From NCBI RefSeq assembly GCF_900100455.1, contig NZ_FNCV01000001.1, positions 62,001 to 126,000 of the forward strand: a DNA stretch of 64,000 nucleotides. Direction: 5' to 3'. This document shows positions 54,760-63,610 of the stretch, in pieces (the first letter of the stretch is position 1; each line of letters starts with the position of its first letter). The notes below the pieces were generated by a model that saw only the letters and a program-made list of their open reading frames with translations, was not told the DNA's origin and ran no database searches. This stretch comes from Roseospirillum parvum. Lineage in GTDB: Bacteria > Pseudomonadota > Alphaproteobacteria > Rhodospirillales > Rhodospirillaceae. Both the position numbers and the translations under genes were made by a program.

Positions 54760-57083
54760 GACCGGGACGGCGTTTGGGCCCAGGCCATCAGCTCGGCCAG
54801 GGCGGGAACGAAGTCGGCCATGAAGAAACTCCATGGCCGCTGGGGCGAGGCCCAGCGGCGCTTGTGGTCCATCAGATTGGCGGCGGCGGCCTCGAGGTCG
54901 CGCGCGATCAGGTCGGCCGGCAGGTCGCGGGGGGGCGCTTCAAGGGTGGCTTCAAGGGCGGCGCGGGCGGCGGCCGGGGTGGCCGGCGGGGTGTCCTTCA
55001 GCGCCTCGACGGCCCGATAAAGGTCGTGGAACCAGTCGTTGAGGGGCGAGGATTCGAGCCGCGTTTCCGGCGCCGGCAGGGTGGTCGCGGGCAGGCCGAG
55101 GCGGACCATGGCCTGTTCGATCAGCGCCGGCTCGCGGCAGATGTCCTCGTAGACCAGGACCACCGGCGCGATGCCGTGACGCCGGAACCAGAGGTCCCAG
55201 AACAGCCGTTCCAGATCCAGCTCGAAGTGGATGATGGCGTAGATGGTCGGATGGTCGAAGGTGACCGCCCGGTCCTTGGACGAGAAGTCGTAGAGGTCGA
55301 TGTCCTTGGCCCGGGAAATCCGATTGGTGAAGCGGGAAATCGCTTGGCGCAGAGAATCTCTACGCAGCAGGTAGATCCAGGCAGAATTCTGGAAAATCGA
55401 AAAGAACGGATCGCCACCCGTACAGGGAACGCCAATTTCGCCCAGCCGTCGGCTTAGCATGCTAACATAACTGGCCATCACCTTGACGCCAAAGACGCCA
55501 TCTTGAGTTCCATTCTCCACCGCCTCTTGAAGCGATGTTTTTTCCCTGATCCACCAATAAAGGTGTTCCTCTGGCGCTCCAGCGACGCCGCTGGCCTTGA
55601 GCATGTTGCACAACATCTTGGAGCCCGAGGACTGCGTGGCGCAGATGACAAGGCGTTGGTGGGCTTCGCCAATGGCTTGCCAGGCGAGGGGGTCGGGGAG
55701 GGAGCGCACCGTGGGCATGGCAACACCTTTGTCGGTTTTTTCGGCGGCCAGAGCGTCGCCCAGAAAGCGGTAGTCGGTGGGGCGCGCCTGGCGCTTCTGC
55801 CCAATGGGCGGGGCGTCAGGATTGAACAGTGACGGTCGCGGCTTGCCGGTCTTCAGGCCGGCGGTCCTGCGGTGCATCCAGTCGGCGGCGGCAATCAATT
55901 CGCTGGCATCCCGCTCGTCCAGGCGGATGACACCCCGCCTGAAAAGCTTGATTACCTCCTTGTCGGGGACGCGCCTCAGAAGACCGATGTCCAATGCCTC
56001 GCGGTCGCAGACCCATTGACTGCCCAAGGCCATGCGCTTGGTCAGGAAAAGGTGATGCTCGGCCCATTCAATTGGCAGCAGTGACACATAGTTGGTCATC
56101 GCCATCGGGACGTCATACCCCAGGCCCAGAATGTTCGGGCCGCTTTCGGTGTTGACCATGTAGCGGCAGGCTGACAGGGCCAGCATCTGGGCCAGGAAGC
56201 TGTCCGCATGGCGGTACAATGGCACCACGCCGGGGCGTTCCAGGGTGGGCGGAAATCGCATGCCAGGGTCGCCGAGCAGGACCACCTGACCACCCTGATG
56301 GTCGATGATGTGGTGTACCAGCGCTTCGTAGCGTTCCAGGTGCTCGATTGATCGGTGGGCGATCCCTCCTGGAAGCGGTCGATACGCGTTCTGGCGCACG
56401 TGCAGCGTGACGAACCATCGGTCGGGCTCGAGCCCGGCATCGCTCAGCGTCTTCCAAAGCTTGGGCCGTTCCAAGTCCGGCACATCAAACAATGCCGGAG
56501 AGGCCGTTCTTTCGGCCAGATCCCTGAGGCGAATGTCCAGGCGTTCCAGCGTTTCCATCAGCAACACCCGGTCCAGCGTGCGCAGTCGCTCTGCCCACGG
56601 GCCGGGAGGGGTACCTTCGTGCCAGAAAGCGGACTGGAAGAGTGTCAGGGAAGCTGTCGGTTTGGCTACCACCAGATAGTCAATGAAGGGGCACAGGGTG
56701 AGCAGCGCCGCCTTGTGATAGGTGTCGATGTCGAGCAGCGCGAACGTGGCCAGATTCGGCTCCAGGGCTTTTTGGGCGGCCAACCCGAGCAGTTCATAGG
56801 CCAAGTCTCCCACAGCCGGGGTTTTGGCCATGAACAGGGCCGCCGGGGCATCTGGCGGTGGTTCCGGACGATAGGTGTAAAGGCGTGAGGCAACTGGGAT
56901 AACCGTCCAGGCGAAATCGTCCTCGGCCCATGAAGCGCCCCGAAGGCCCGGACTCTCCAGGAAGTCTGCCAAGTCGGAGCCAATTCCGGGCAGACCTCGC
57001 AACAAACCGGCCAAGCGGGCGCGACGAGCGGCTGGTGGGATGTTGACTCCATCGGGCGGAGCTTGCTTGGCGAAATTATCCAT
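54756..57083 (-). CDS. Fusion of a TIGR04372-like glycosyltransferase and a Stf0-type sulfotransferase
   Basis: This 775-residue protein appears to join two enzymes. The N-terminal half (about 80-400) contains RWFVTLHVRQNAY, VVLLGDPGMRFPP and MVNTESGPNILGLGYDVP, as in TIGR04372 putative glycosyltransferases. A linker (about 410-470) leads to an Stf0-like domain with the PAPS-binding loop LVICATQSSGSKMLCNML (478-495) and GAPEEHLYWW. Both halves are normally separate proteins. Codon use between about 55300 and 56900 is less GC-rich than the neighbours, suggesting transfer. Only 3 bp separate it from a truncated sulfotransferase start upstream. Confidence 0.72.
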   Translation of the reverse strand: MDNFAKQAPPDGVNIPPAARRARLAGLLRGLPGIGSDLADFLESPGLRGASWAEDDFAWTVIPVASRLYTYRPEPPPDAPAALFMAKTPAVGDLAYELLGLAAQKALEPNLATFALLDIDTYHKAALLTLCPFIDYLVVAKPTASLTLFQSAFWHEGTPPGPWAERLRTLDRVLLMETLERLDIRLRDLAERTASPALFDVPDLERPKLWKTLSDAGLEPDRWFVTLHVRQNAYRPLPGGIAHRSIEHLERYEALVHHIIDHQGGQVVLLGDPGMRFPPTLERPGVVPLYRHADSFLAQMLALSACRYMVNTESGPNILGLGYDVPMAMTNYVSLLPIEWAEHHLFLTKRMALGSQWVCDREALDIGLLRRVPDKEVIKLFRRGVIRLDERDASELIAAADWMHRRTAGLKTGKPRPSLFNPDAPPIGQKRQARPTDYRFLGDALAAEKTDKGVAMPTVRSLPDPLAWQAIGEAHQRLVICATQSSGSKMLCNMLKASGVAGAPEEHLYWWIREKTSLQEAVENGTQDGVFGVKVMASYVSMLSRRLGEIGVPCTGGDPFFSIFQNSAWIYLLRRDSLRQAISRFTNRISRAKDIDLYDFSSKDRAVTFDHPTIYAIIHFELDLERLFWDLWFRRHGIAPVVLVYEDICREPALIEQAMVRLGLPATTLPAPETRLESSPLNDWFHDLYRAVEALKDTPPATPAAARAALEATLEAPPRDLPADLIARDLEAAAANLMDHKRRWASPQRPWSFFMADFVPALAELMAWAQTPSRS

Positions 57084-57086
57084 ATC

Positions 57087-57173
57087 CTAGGGGGTCTCCG
57101 CGCCTGCCAAGAGGTTGGTGCTGCGCAGCATGGTGTTGCCGGAGCGCGGGTAGGAGGCCAGCCAGACCAGCAT
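57087..57173 (-). pseudogene. Sulfotransferase N-terminal stump
   Basis: A 28-residue reading frame begins MLVWLASYPRSGNTMLRS, which is the PAPS 5'-phosphosulfate-binding loop (SYPRSGNT) at the very start of P-loop sulfotransferases. It has its own AGGAGA ribosome binding site, but stops after STNLLAGAETP. The rest of the gene is missing and the fusion gene follows at once. It looks like the 5' end of a former operon member cut off when the fusion gene arrived. Confidence 0.75.
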
Positions 57174-57230
57174 GGGGGAGGTGTCTCCTGATCGATCCCG
57201 TGCGGGCCCGGGCCCGGCGCGGGCAAGGGG

Positions 57231-58169
57231 TCAGTCGCCGGCCAGCTCGGCCAGGGCGCGGGCGATGGCCTCGGCCAGCGCCGGAGCGTCGAGGCCGAAG
57301 TGGGACAGAAGCTCGTTCTGCGAACCGTGCAGGTGGACGAAGTCGTCGGGCAGGGCGCGGCGCAGCACCGGGCAGGGGCTCAAGGGGCGCGTCCGGTTCA
57401 GCGATTCCAGCACCGCCGAGCCCAGGCCGCCGCTGGCGATGTGCTCGTCAAGGGTGACCAGCAAGCGGCTGTGGCGGCTCGCCGCCTCGATGGCCGCGTC
57501 GTCCATCGGCGCCACGCCGGGCAGGTGGATCACCCCGCAATCGATGCCCTGTTGGCCCAGCCGCTCGGCGGCGGCCAGGGCGTGGGCGGTCATGATGCCG
57601 GTGCTGATGATGGTTGCCACGCCGGGCGGCCGGCGGACCAGGGCGCGGCCGATGGCCGGCGCGTCGTCCGGCTGGCTGACCACCGGGTCGCCACCCTTGC
57701 CGAGCCGGATGTAGATCGGCCCCGGCCAGTCCAGGGTGAGTGGCATCAGGCGGCGCATTTCCTCGGCGTCGCTGGGGCAGAGCACGGCCATGCCGGGGAT
57801 GGCGCGCATGATGGCGATGTCCTCGATGGCGGTGTGGGTCGGCCCCAGCGGGGCGTAGACCAGCCCGCCGCCGTTGGCGATCAGGCGCACCGGGGTGCGG
57901 TGCAGGCCGAGGTCGAGGACGTTCTGCTCGTAGCAGCGCCGGGTCAGGAAAGTGGCGATGGTGTTGACGTAGGGAACCAGACCTTCCATGGCCAGCCCGG
58001 CGGCCATGCCCACAACGTGCTGTTCGGCGATGCCCTCGATCATCACCCGGCCGGGCATTTCGGCCTGCATGGCGGCCAGCGTGCCGGGGGCCGGGTCGGA
58101 GCCGACATAGACCACCCGGGAATCACGGCGGGCCAACTCGTGGACCATGTCGAGGGCGGTGCGGCGCAT
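57231..58169 (-). CDS. Transketolase, C-terminal subunit
   Basis: This 312-residue protein contains the pyrimidine-binding and C-terminal domains of transketolase (RVVYVGSDPAPG, EGIAEQHVVGMAAGLAMEG, HTAIEDIAIMRAIPG, YIRLGKGGDP). The catalytic Glu is in the EGIAEQH motif. It follows the N-terminal subunit gene by 30 bp, so the pair forms a split transketolase, common in sugar biosynthesis clusters. It transfers two-carbon ketol units; the cluster substrate is unknown. Confidence 0.9.
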   Translation of the reverse strand: MRRTALDMVHELARRDSRVVYVGSDPAPGTLAAMQAEMPGRVMIEGIAEQHVVGMAAGLAMEGLVPYVNTIATFLTRRCYEQNVLDLGLHRTPVRLIANGGGLVYAPLGPTHTAIEDIAIMRAIPGMAVLCPSDAEEMRRLMPLTLDWPGPIYIRLGKGGDPVVSQPDDAPAIGRALVRRPPGVATIISTGIMTAHALAAAERLGQQGIDCGVIHLPGVAPMDDAAIEAASRHSRLLVTLDEHIASGGLGSAVLESLNRTRPLSPCPVLRRALPDDFVHLHGSQNELLSHFGLDAPALAEAIARALAELAGD

Positions 58170-58199
58170 GGGCGGGGACGATCCTTGGCGGCGGGCGGC

Positions 58200-59048
58200 T
58201 CAGGGGGCGCCCTGGGGGGGCGCCGCGGCGAAGGCGGCCTCGATCACCTCCCGGGCCTCGCCCAGGCGGCTCTTGTGGTGCCAGGCGGTGGGGTCGGCCT
58301 CGGCCTCGGCCAGGCCGCGTCCCTTGACGGTGTGGCAGATCAGGGCGCTCGGCCGGCCGATGTTGGGGGGGCGCGACAGCACCTGTTCCAGCGCCGCGCA
58401 GTCGTGGCCGTCGACCTCATCGACGGTGAAGCCGAAGCTGGCCCACTTGTCGGCCAGCGGTTCCAGGTCCAGCACCTCGGCGGTCGGGCCGTAGGACTGC
58501 ACCTTGTTGTAGTCGATCAGCACCCACAGATTGTCCAGCCCGGTGCGGCCGGCGCTCATCGCCCCTTCCCAGATGGCGCCCTCGTTGATCTCGCCGTCGC
58601 CGCAGACCACGAACACCCGGCTTGTCGATCCGGCCAGCTTCAGCGCCCGGGCCCGCCCGATGCCCAGCGACAGGCCGTGGCCGAGCGCCCCGGTGGCCGC
58701 CTCGACGCCGGGAATGCCGTGGCACGGCGGATGGCCGCCGAAGGGCGAATCCTTGCGGCAGAAGGTGTCCAGGTCGGCCGGCGGGAAGTAGCCGTGGTCG
58801 GCCAGGATGGCATACAGGGCCAGACAGCCGTGCCCCTTGCTGAGGATGAAGCGGTCGCGGTCGGGCCATTCCGGGTGGGCCGGGTCGTGGCGCATGATCC
58901 GGTCATAAAGGACGCGCAGGATCTCGATCAGCGACAGGGTCGAGCCGACATGACCGCGGTCGGCGGCGAGCAGGCCGCGCATGGCCAGGGCGCGCAAGTG
59001 CAGCGAGCGGGCATCCAGCGGCGGCGAGGCGGGAATAGGACGCGTCAC
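58200..59048 (-). CDS. Transketolase, N-terminal subunit
   Basis: This 282-residue thiamine-diphosphate-binding half shows RGHVGSTLSLIEIL, FILSKGHGCLALYAIL, GHPP, TGALGHGLSLGIGRA and the ThDP motif CGDGEINEGAIWE followed by DYN. GTG (VTRPIPASPP) at 59048 is preferred because AAGGG lies upstream; an ATG at 59132 would add 28 residues with no ribosome binding site. It is the first gene of the minus-strand glycan operon. Confidence 0.9.
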   Translation of the reverse strand: MTRPIPASPPLDARSLHLRALAMRGLLAADRGHVGSTLSLIEILRVLYDRIMRHDPAHPEWPDRDRFILSKGHGCLALYAILADHGYFPPADLDTFCRKDSPFGGHPPCHGIPGVEAATGALGHGLSLGIGRARALKLAGSTSRVFVVCGDGEINEGAIWEGAMSAGRTGLDNLWVLIDYNKVQSYGPTAEVLDLEPLADKWASFGFTVDEVDGHDCAALEQVLSRPPNIGRPSALICHTVKGRGLAEAEADPTAWHHKSRLGEAREVIEAAFAAAPPQGAP

Positions 59049-59175
59049 GGGCGGACCCTTGGTGGGGCTTCGGTCGGGGCCGGCGGGCCGGCCGGCGAGG
59101 GCAGTCGATGCCCTGGCTACCATGAGGGTCATAAGGAACGGTTAACCGGGGCCCGGCGCCGCCGCCGTTAAGTCT

Positions 59176-59204
59176 TTGGCAAAGTATCCAGGGCACCTTA
59201 CATC
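59176..59204 (+). promoter_or_regulatory. Promoter candidate for the radical SAM operon
   Basis: TTGGCA (59176-59181), a 17-nt spacer and TACATC (59199-59204) lie in the 243-bp divergent gap, 88 bp before the radical SAM start. The rest of the gap shows only a GC-rich inverted repeat near 59080-59100. Confidence 0.4.
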
Positions 59205-59291
59205 AGGCAGGTTGGGGCCGCCCGTGGTCCCACCGGACGGCGAAGAAGTCGCCGCCCCCACCGATCCCTTGCGAACAAGGAGACGCGACCG

Positions 59292-60440
59292 GTGAACAAG
59301 CTGACACCACCCCCCCCCGCCGGCGATGCCGCCCAGGCGCCGCGCACCGGCGGCGACCGCTTCAACATGGACGGCCACAAGCTGTACTGGCACCTGGACC
59401 GGGTGCACGCCTGGCAGCAGGGCGAGCGGATCGCCCCGTTGCACATCGACATGGGGATCGTCACCGGGTGCAACATGGCCTGCACCTACTGTTATGGCGT
59501 GATCCAGGGGCGCTCCGGCTACGGCACCGACAAGAAGGGGGTGTTCCACATGCCCCGCCAGGCCATCCTCGACACCTTCAGCGGCGCCAAGGACAGCGGG
59601 GTGCGCTCGATCGCCCTCATCGGCGAGGGCGAGAACACCCTCAACCCGCACCTGACCGATGCCCTGGAGCATGGCCGATCGATCGGGCTCGACCTCAGTC
59701 TGGCCACCAACGGCATCCGCATCAGCCCCGAGCCGGCCGACCTCGACGCCCTGCTCGGCGGGCTGGTCTGGCTGCGCGTCAACATCTCGGCCAGCAATCC
59801 CGACTCCTTCCAGCGCATCCACAAGAGCGGCCATTTCGAGCGCGTGCTGGGCAACGTGCGCGCCCTTCTCGCCCGCAAGCGCGAGAAGGGCTTCGCCACC
59901 ACCATCGGCCTGCAAATGGTGCTGACCGCCGACAACGTGGACGACATGGTGCCCCTGGCCCGCATCGGCGCCGAGCTGGGGGTCGACTATCTGGTCATCA
60001 AGCCGTGCTCGGACACCTACGACGGCACCCTGGGAGCGCCCCATCAGGGCTACCGCGACATGGCCGACCTGATGCGCCAGGCCGAGGCCCAGTCGACCGA
60101 CGGCTATCGGGTCATCGTCAAGTGGGTGAAAATGGACAACGCCGGCTGGAAGGACTACCCGGTCTGCTTCGGCACCCAGTTCCTGATGGCGATCAGCGGC
60201 AACGGCAACGTCTTCCCGTGCGGCCACTGGTTCGATCACCGCAGCGACGAGTTCCTGATGGGCAACGTCATCGAGACCCCCTTCGCCGAGATCGTGAAAA
60301 GCGAGCGCTATTGGGAGGTCCAGCAGCGGGTGCAGACGGTGAACGTCAACCACGACTGCGAAAGCAACTGCCGCCAGCACTACATCAACCGCTTCCTGGA
60401 CAGGCTGGGCGACCGGCCCGACCACATCAACTTCATCTGA
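59292..60440 (+). CDS. Radical SAM protein with SPASM-type C-terminus
   Basis: This 382-residue enzyme has the cluster motif CNMACTYC (Cys60, Cys64, Cys67). A following SAM-binding GEGENTLN and a C-terminal set of cysteines (DYPVCFGTQ, FPCGHWFD, CESNCRQHY) would hold an auxiliary cluster, as in SPASM proteins. It starts at GTG with AAGGAGAC upstream. SPASM enzymes modify peptides or, less often, sugars and cofactors. Its place in a glycan locus suggests a sugar-linked radical reaction, which is inference. Confidence 0.85.
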   Translation: MNKLTPPPPAGDAAQAPRTGGDRFNMDGHKLYWHLDRVHAWQQGERIAPLHIDMGIVTGCNMACTYCYGVIQGRSGYGTDKKGVFHMPRQAILDTFSGAKDSGVRSIALIGEGENTLNPHLTDALEHGRSIGLDLSLATNGIRISPEPADLDALLGGLVWLRVNISASNPDSFQRIHKSGHFERVLGNVRALLARKREKGFATTIGLQMVLTADNVDDMVPLARIGAELGVDYLVIKPCSDTYDGTLGAPHQGYRDMADLMRQAEAQSTDGYRVIVKWVKMDNAGWKDYPVCFGTQFLMAISGNGNVFPCGHWFDHRSDEFLMGNVIETPFAEIVKSERYWEVQQRVQTVNVNHDCESNCRQHYINRFLDRLGDRPDHINFI

Positions 60441-60482
60441 TCCGGTGGTGAAAGGCGCGGCGATGAAGGCCGCGAGAGCGAC

Positions 60483-61355
60483 ATGAAGCTGCTTGTTTTT
60501 GGCGGACGGGGCTGTCTGGGTACCGAGCTGGCCCACGCCGCCGCCGAGCGGGGCCACCACCTGGAGGCCCCCGGGCGGGCCACGGTGGATGTCACCGACC
60601 GGGCGGCCAGCGCCGCCGCCATCCGCGACCTGTGCCCCGACGCGGTGATCAACGCCACCGCCGTGGTCGGCATCAATCCCTGCGAGGAAGACCCGGCCGG
60701 CTGCCTTGAGTTGCACGTCAGCGCCACCCTGGGGCTGGCCGATACCTGTCGCGCCCTTGGCATTCCGCTGGTCCAGACCTCGACCCACGCCGTCTTCGAC
60801 GGCTTCAAGCCGACGCCCTATGTGGAAAGTGATCCGGCCGGCTGCGGCCACGTCTACGGGGTCAGCAAGCTTGCCGGCGAGCAGTTGGCCCTGCACCGCT
60901 GTCCCGGGGCCTACGTGGTCCGCTTCCCGACCATGTACGGCCGGCGGATGAACGAGGCTCCGGGCTTCGTCGACAAGATGCTGGCCCGGCTAGAGGCCGG
61001 GCAGCCGTGCCGGGTGCCGGCCGACAAGCTGGACAGCCCGACCTGGGCCCTGGACGCCGCCCGCGCCCTGCTCGACCTGCTGGAAAACCGCGAGCCGGGC
61101 GGCATCTACCATCTGGCCAACAGCGGCATGACCAGCTACCACGCCTTCATCGAGCGGCTGCGCGCCTTGATTGGCAGCACGGCGCCGCTGGCCCCGGCCC
61201 GCGAGGCCGAGTTCCCGGGGCTGGCCCCGGTCAAGCCGCTGCGCAACGCCCTGGCCAGCGAGCGCCGGCCACCCCTTAGGTCCTGGGAGGAGGCCCTGGC
61301 CGACTACGTGGCGACGGTGCTCAGGCCGGCGGGCGGGTCGGGGGACAAAGGATGA
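60483..61355 (+). CDS. RmlD-like sugar-nucleotide reductase (SDR family)
   Basis: This 290-residue NAD(P)-dependent enzyme has the Rossmann motif VFGGRGCLGTELA, STHAVFDG and the catalytic YGVSKLAGE. It is closest to dTDP-4-dehydrorhamnose reductases, which finish 6-deoxyhexose synthesis. None of the RmlA, B or C partners is in the window. Its stop overlaps the methyltransferase start by ATGA. Confidence 0.87.
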   Translation: MKLLVFGGRGCLGTELAHAAAERGHHLEAPGRATVDVTDRAASAAAIRDLCPDAVINATAVVGINPCEEDPAGCLELHVSATLGLADTCRALGIPLVQTSTHAVFDGFKPTPYVESDPAGCGHVYGVSKLAGEQLALHRCPGAYVVRFPTMYGRRMNEAPGFVDKMLARLEAGQPCRVPADKLDSPTWALDAARALLDLLENREPGGIYHLANSGMTSYHAFIERLRALIGSTAPLAPAREAEFPGLAPVKPLRNALASERRPPLRSWEEALADYVATVLRPAGGSGDKG

Positions 61356-62539
61356 GCGGCGACCGCATCTGGCAGGGCACCGCCTGCCGCGTCTGCGGGA
61401 CTGAAACCGAGCCGGTCCTCGACCTGCCGCGCTTCCCGCTGACCGGCATCTTCGTCGCCGAGCCCCGGCCGGCGGATGTCTGGGACCAGGGCTATCGGGT
61501 CTGCCCGGCCTGCGGGCACGGCCAGTTGACCGGCTTCCTCGATCCCGAGCTGATGTACGACCCGGCCTATGCCCACCGCTCCTCGGCCTCGCATCTGGCG
61601 CCGCCGGCGGCCCGCTTCGTGGCCGAGCGGATCGCCGGCTGGCTGGGCGGGCGGCGGCCCCGGCTGGCCCTGGAGATCGGCTGCAACGATCTGGTCCTGA
61701 TGGGCCTGATCGCCCCCATGGTCGAGCGCGCGGTGGGGGTCGACCCGGTGTGGCGCCACGGGGCGCCGACCGATCCGCCGGCCAATGTGGAGGTCATCCC
61801 GGGCATGATCGAGGAGCTCGATCCGGCGGCCCTGCCCGGGGCGCCCGATCTGGTCTACTCGACCCACAACCTGGAACATCTGGCCGACCCGGTGGGGGTG
61901 ATCGCCGGTCTGCTGGAGCTGGCGGCCGAGGATGCCCTGTTCGTCATCGAGGTGCCGGACGCCGCGACGATGATCCGCCACGGCCGCTTCGATCAGGTCT
62001 TCCACCAGCATTTCCATTACTTCACCCTGGCCTCGCTGCGGCGGATGGTGGCCGAGGCCGGCGGCCGCTGGCTGGGCCACGCGGTCAATCCGCGCAACTG
62101 GGGCGGCTCGGTGACCATCGCCTTCCGGCGCGGCCCGGGTGGCGGGAAGGGCGCGGCCCAAGAGCCGGTTGCGCCGCCGCCGACCCCGGACGAGACGCGC
62201 CGCGCCGTGGCCGCCTTCAAGGCCCGCATGGCCGCCCTGGCCGAGCTGCTGGCGGCGCCCGCCGAGCTGCCACTGATCGGCTACGGGGCCGGCCAGATGG
62301 TGCCCACCCTGGCCTGGCACCTGGACAGCGATCTGGCCATGCTGGCGGCCATCCACGACGACAACCCGGCCCGCGCCGGGCTGCGCTATCCCGGCCTGGC
62401 GCCCTCCATCCGGCCGACCTCGGAGCTGCCCGATCTGGCCGCCGCCCGGGTCCTGGTCACCGCCCCGGACGGCGCCCGGCCGATCACCGCCAAGCTGGCC
62501 GGGGCGGCCCACGTCCTGTTGCCGACGTGTGTCGTCTGA
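61352..62539 (+). CDS. Class I SAM-dependent C-methyltransferase with N-terminal zinc site
   Basis: This 395-residue enzyme fits the sugar C-methyltransferase group (Methyltransf_13/14 layout). Two CxxC pairs (CRVC, CPAC) near the N-terminus form the zinc site. The SAM site is LALEIGCNDLVLMG, then TFNLEHL-like STHNLEHLADP and the conserved FHQHFHYFTLASL. The C-terminal domain has LIGYGAGQMVPTL. Known members methylate C-3 of deoxysugars or similar substrates. Confidence 0.9.
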   Translation: MSGDRIWQGTACRVCGTETEPVLDLPRFPLTGIFVAEPRPADVWDQGYRVCPACGHGQLTGFLDPELMYDPAYAHRSSASHLAPPAARFVAERIAGWLGGRRPRLALEIGCNDLVLMGLIAPMVERAVGVDPVWRHGAPTDPPANVEVIPGMIEELDPAALPGAPDLVYSTHNLEHLADPVGVIAGLLELAAEDALFVIEVPDAATMIRHGRFDQVFHQHFHYFTLASLRRMVAEAGGRWLGHAVNPRNWGGSVTIAFRRGPGGGKGAAQEPVAPPPTPDETRRAVAAFKARMAALAELLAAPAELPLIGYGAGQMVPTLAWHLDSDLAMLAAIHDDNPARAGLRYPGLAPSIRPTSELPDLAAARVLVTAPDGARPITAKLAGAAHVLLPTCVV

Positions 62540-62575
62540 CAAATTTTTAACAGGTAAGGAAAGGGCGTTCAGGCC

Positions 62576-63610
62576 GTGTCGATCCGTCAAGCTTCCCCGG
62601 GTCTCGCCGTGGTCACCGGTGGCGCCGGTTTCATCGGCAGCCATCTGGTCGACCGGCTGCTGGCCGATGGCCACCGGGTGCGGGTGATCGACAACTTCGC
62701 CTGCGGCTCGCCGGCCAATCTGGCGCAGCACCGGGAGGACCCCCGGCTCGCCGTGCATCAGGTCGACGTCACCGACGCCACCGCCCTGGGCCCCCTGATG
62801 GAAGGCGCCGAGTGGGTCTTCCATCTGGCGGCGCTGGCCGACATCGTGCCCTCCATCGAGCAGCCGATGGCCTATCATCAGGCCAATGTGGAAGGCACCC
62901 TGAGGGTGCTGGAGGCGGCCCGCGCGGCCGGCGTGCGCCGCTTCCTGTACGCCGCCTCGTCGTCCTGCTACGGCCTGCCCGACGTGGTGCCAACCCCGGA
63001 AGAGGCGCCGATCCGCCCGATGTACCCCTATGCCCTGACCAAGACGGTGGGCGAGCAGTACGTCAACCACTGGCACCGGGTCTATGGCCTGCCCACGGTG
63101 TGCCTGCGCCTGTTCAACGTCTACGGTCCCCGGGTCCGCACGCGCGGCACCTACGGCGCGGTGTTCGGGGTGTTCATGGCCCAGAAGCTGGCCGGCGAGC
63201 CGTTCACCGTGGTCGGCGACGGCACCCAGACGCGCGACTTCACCTATGTCACCGATGTCGCCGATGCCTTCGTGCGGGCCGCCCAATCGGACCTTGTGGG
63301 CGAGGTGATGAACGTCGGGTCGGGGCGCACGGAAAGCGTCAACCGGCTGGTCGAGTTGCTCGACGGGCCGGTGGTCCACGTGCCCAAGCGGCCCGGCGAG
63401 CCCGATTGCACCTTTGCCGACACCCGGCGCATCGAGGCCCGGCTGGGCTGGCGGGCCCAGGTGCCCTTCGCCGAGGGGGTGGCCGAGATGCTGGCCCACA
63501 TCGAGGCCTGGCGCGACGCCCCGCTGTGGACCCCGGAGAGCATCGCCGAGGCGACCCGCACCTGGTTCAACCACCTGGGCCGGGCCGAGGGCGCGGGAGG
63601 CCAGCCATGA
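62576..63610 (+). CDS. NAD-dependent epimerase/dehydratase
   Basis: This 344-residue extended SDR has [35 protein letters not shown] and the catalytic YPYALTK. It is similar to UDP-glucose 4-epimerase and related sugar-nucleotide enzymes. It starts at GTG with AAGGAAAGG about 15 bp upstream. Its stop overlaps the next start by ATGA. Confidence 0.9.
   Translation: MSIRQASPGLAVVTGGAGFIGSHLVDRLLADGHRVRVIDNFACGSPANLAQHREDPRLAVHQVDVTDATALGPLMEGAEWVFHLAALADIVPSIEQPMAYHQANVEGTLRVLEAARAAGVRRFLYAASSSCYGLPDVVPTPEEAPIRPMYPYALTKTVGEQYVNHWHRVYGLPTVCLRLFNVYGPRVRTRGTYGAVFGVFMAQKLAGEPFTVVGDGTQTRDFTYVTDVADAFVRAAQSDLVGEVMNVGSGRTESVNRLVELLDGPVVHVPKRPGEPDCTFADTRRIEARLGWRAQVPFAEGVAEMLAHIEAWRDAPLWTPESIAEATRTWFNHLGRAEGAGGQP

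Noticed and set aside
54760-54834. ATG start adding 25 residues to the GT2 enzyme
   Set aside because: It lies within the end of the fusion gene; the GTG overlapping the stop fits the family start and operon coupling.
57231-59048. Transketolase split by a frameshift
   Set aside because: The two halves break at the normal domain boundary, each has its own start, and 30 bp separate them; split transketolases are a known arrangement.
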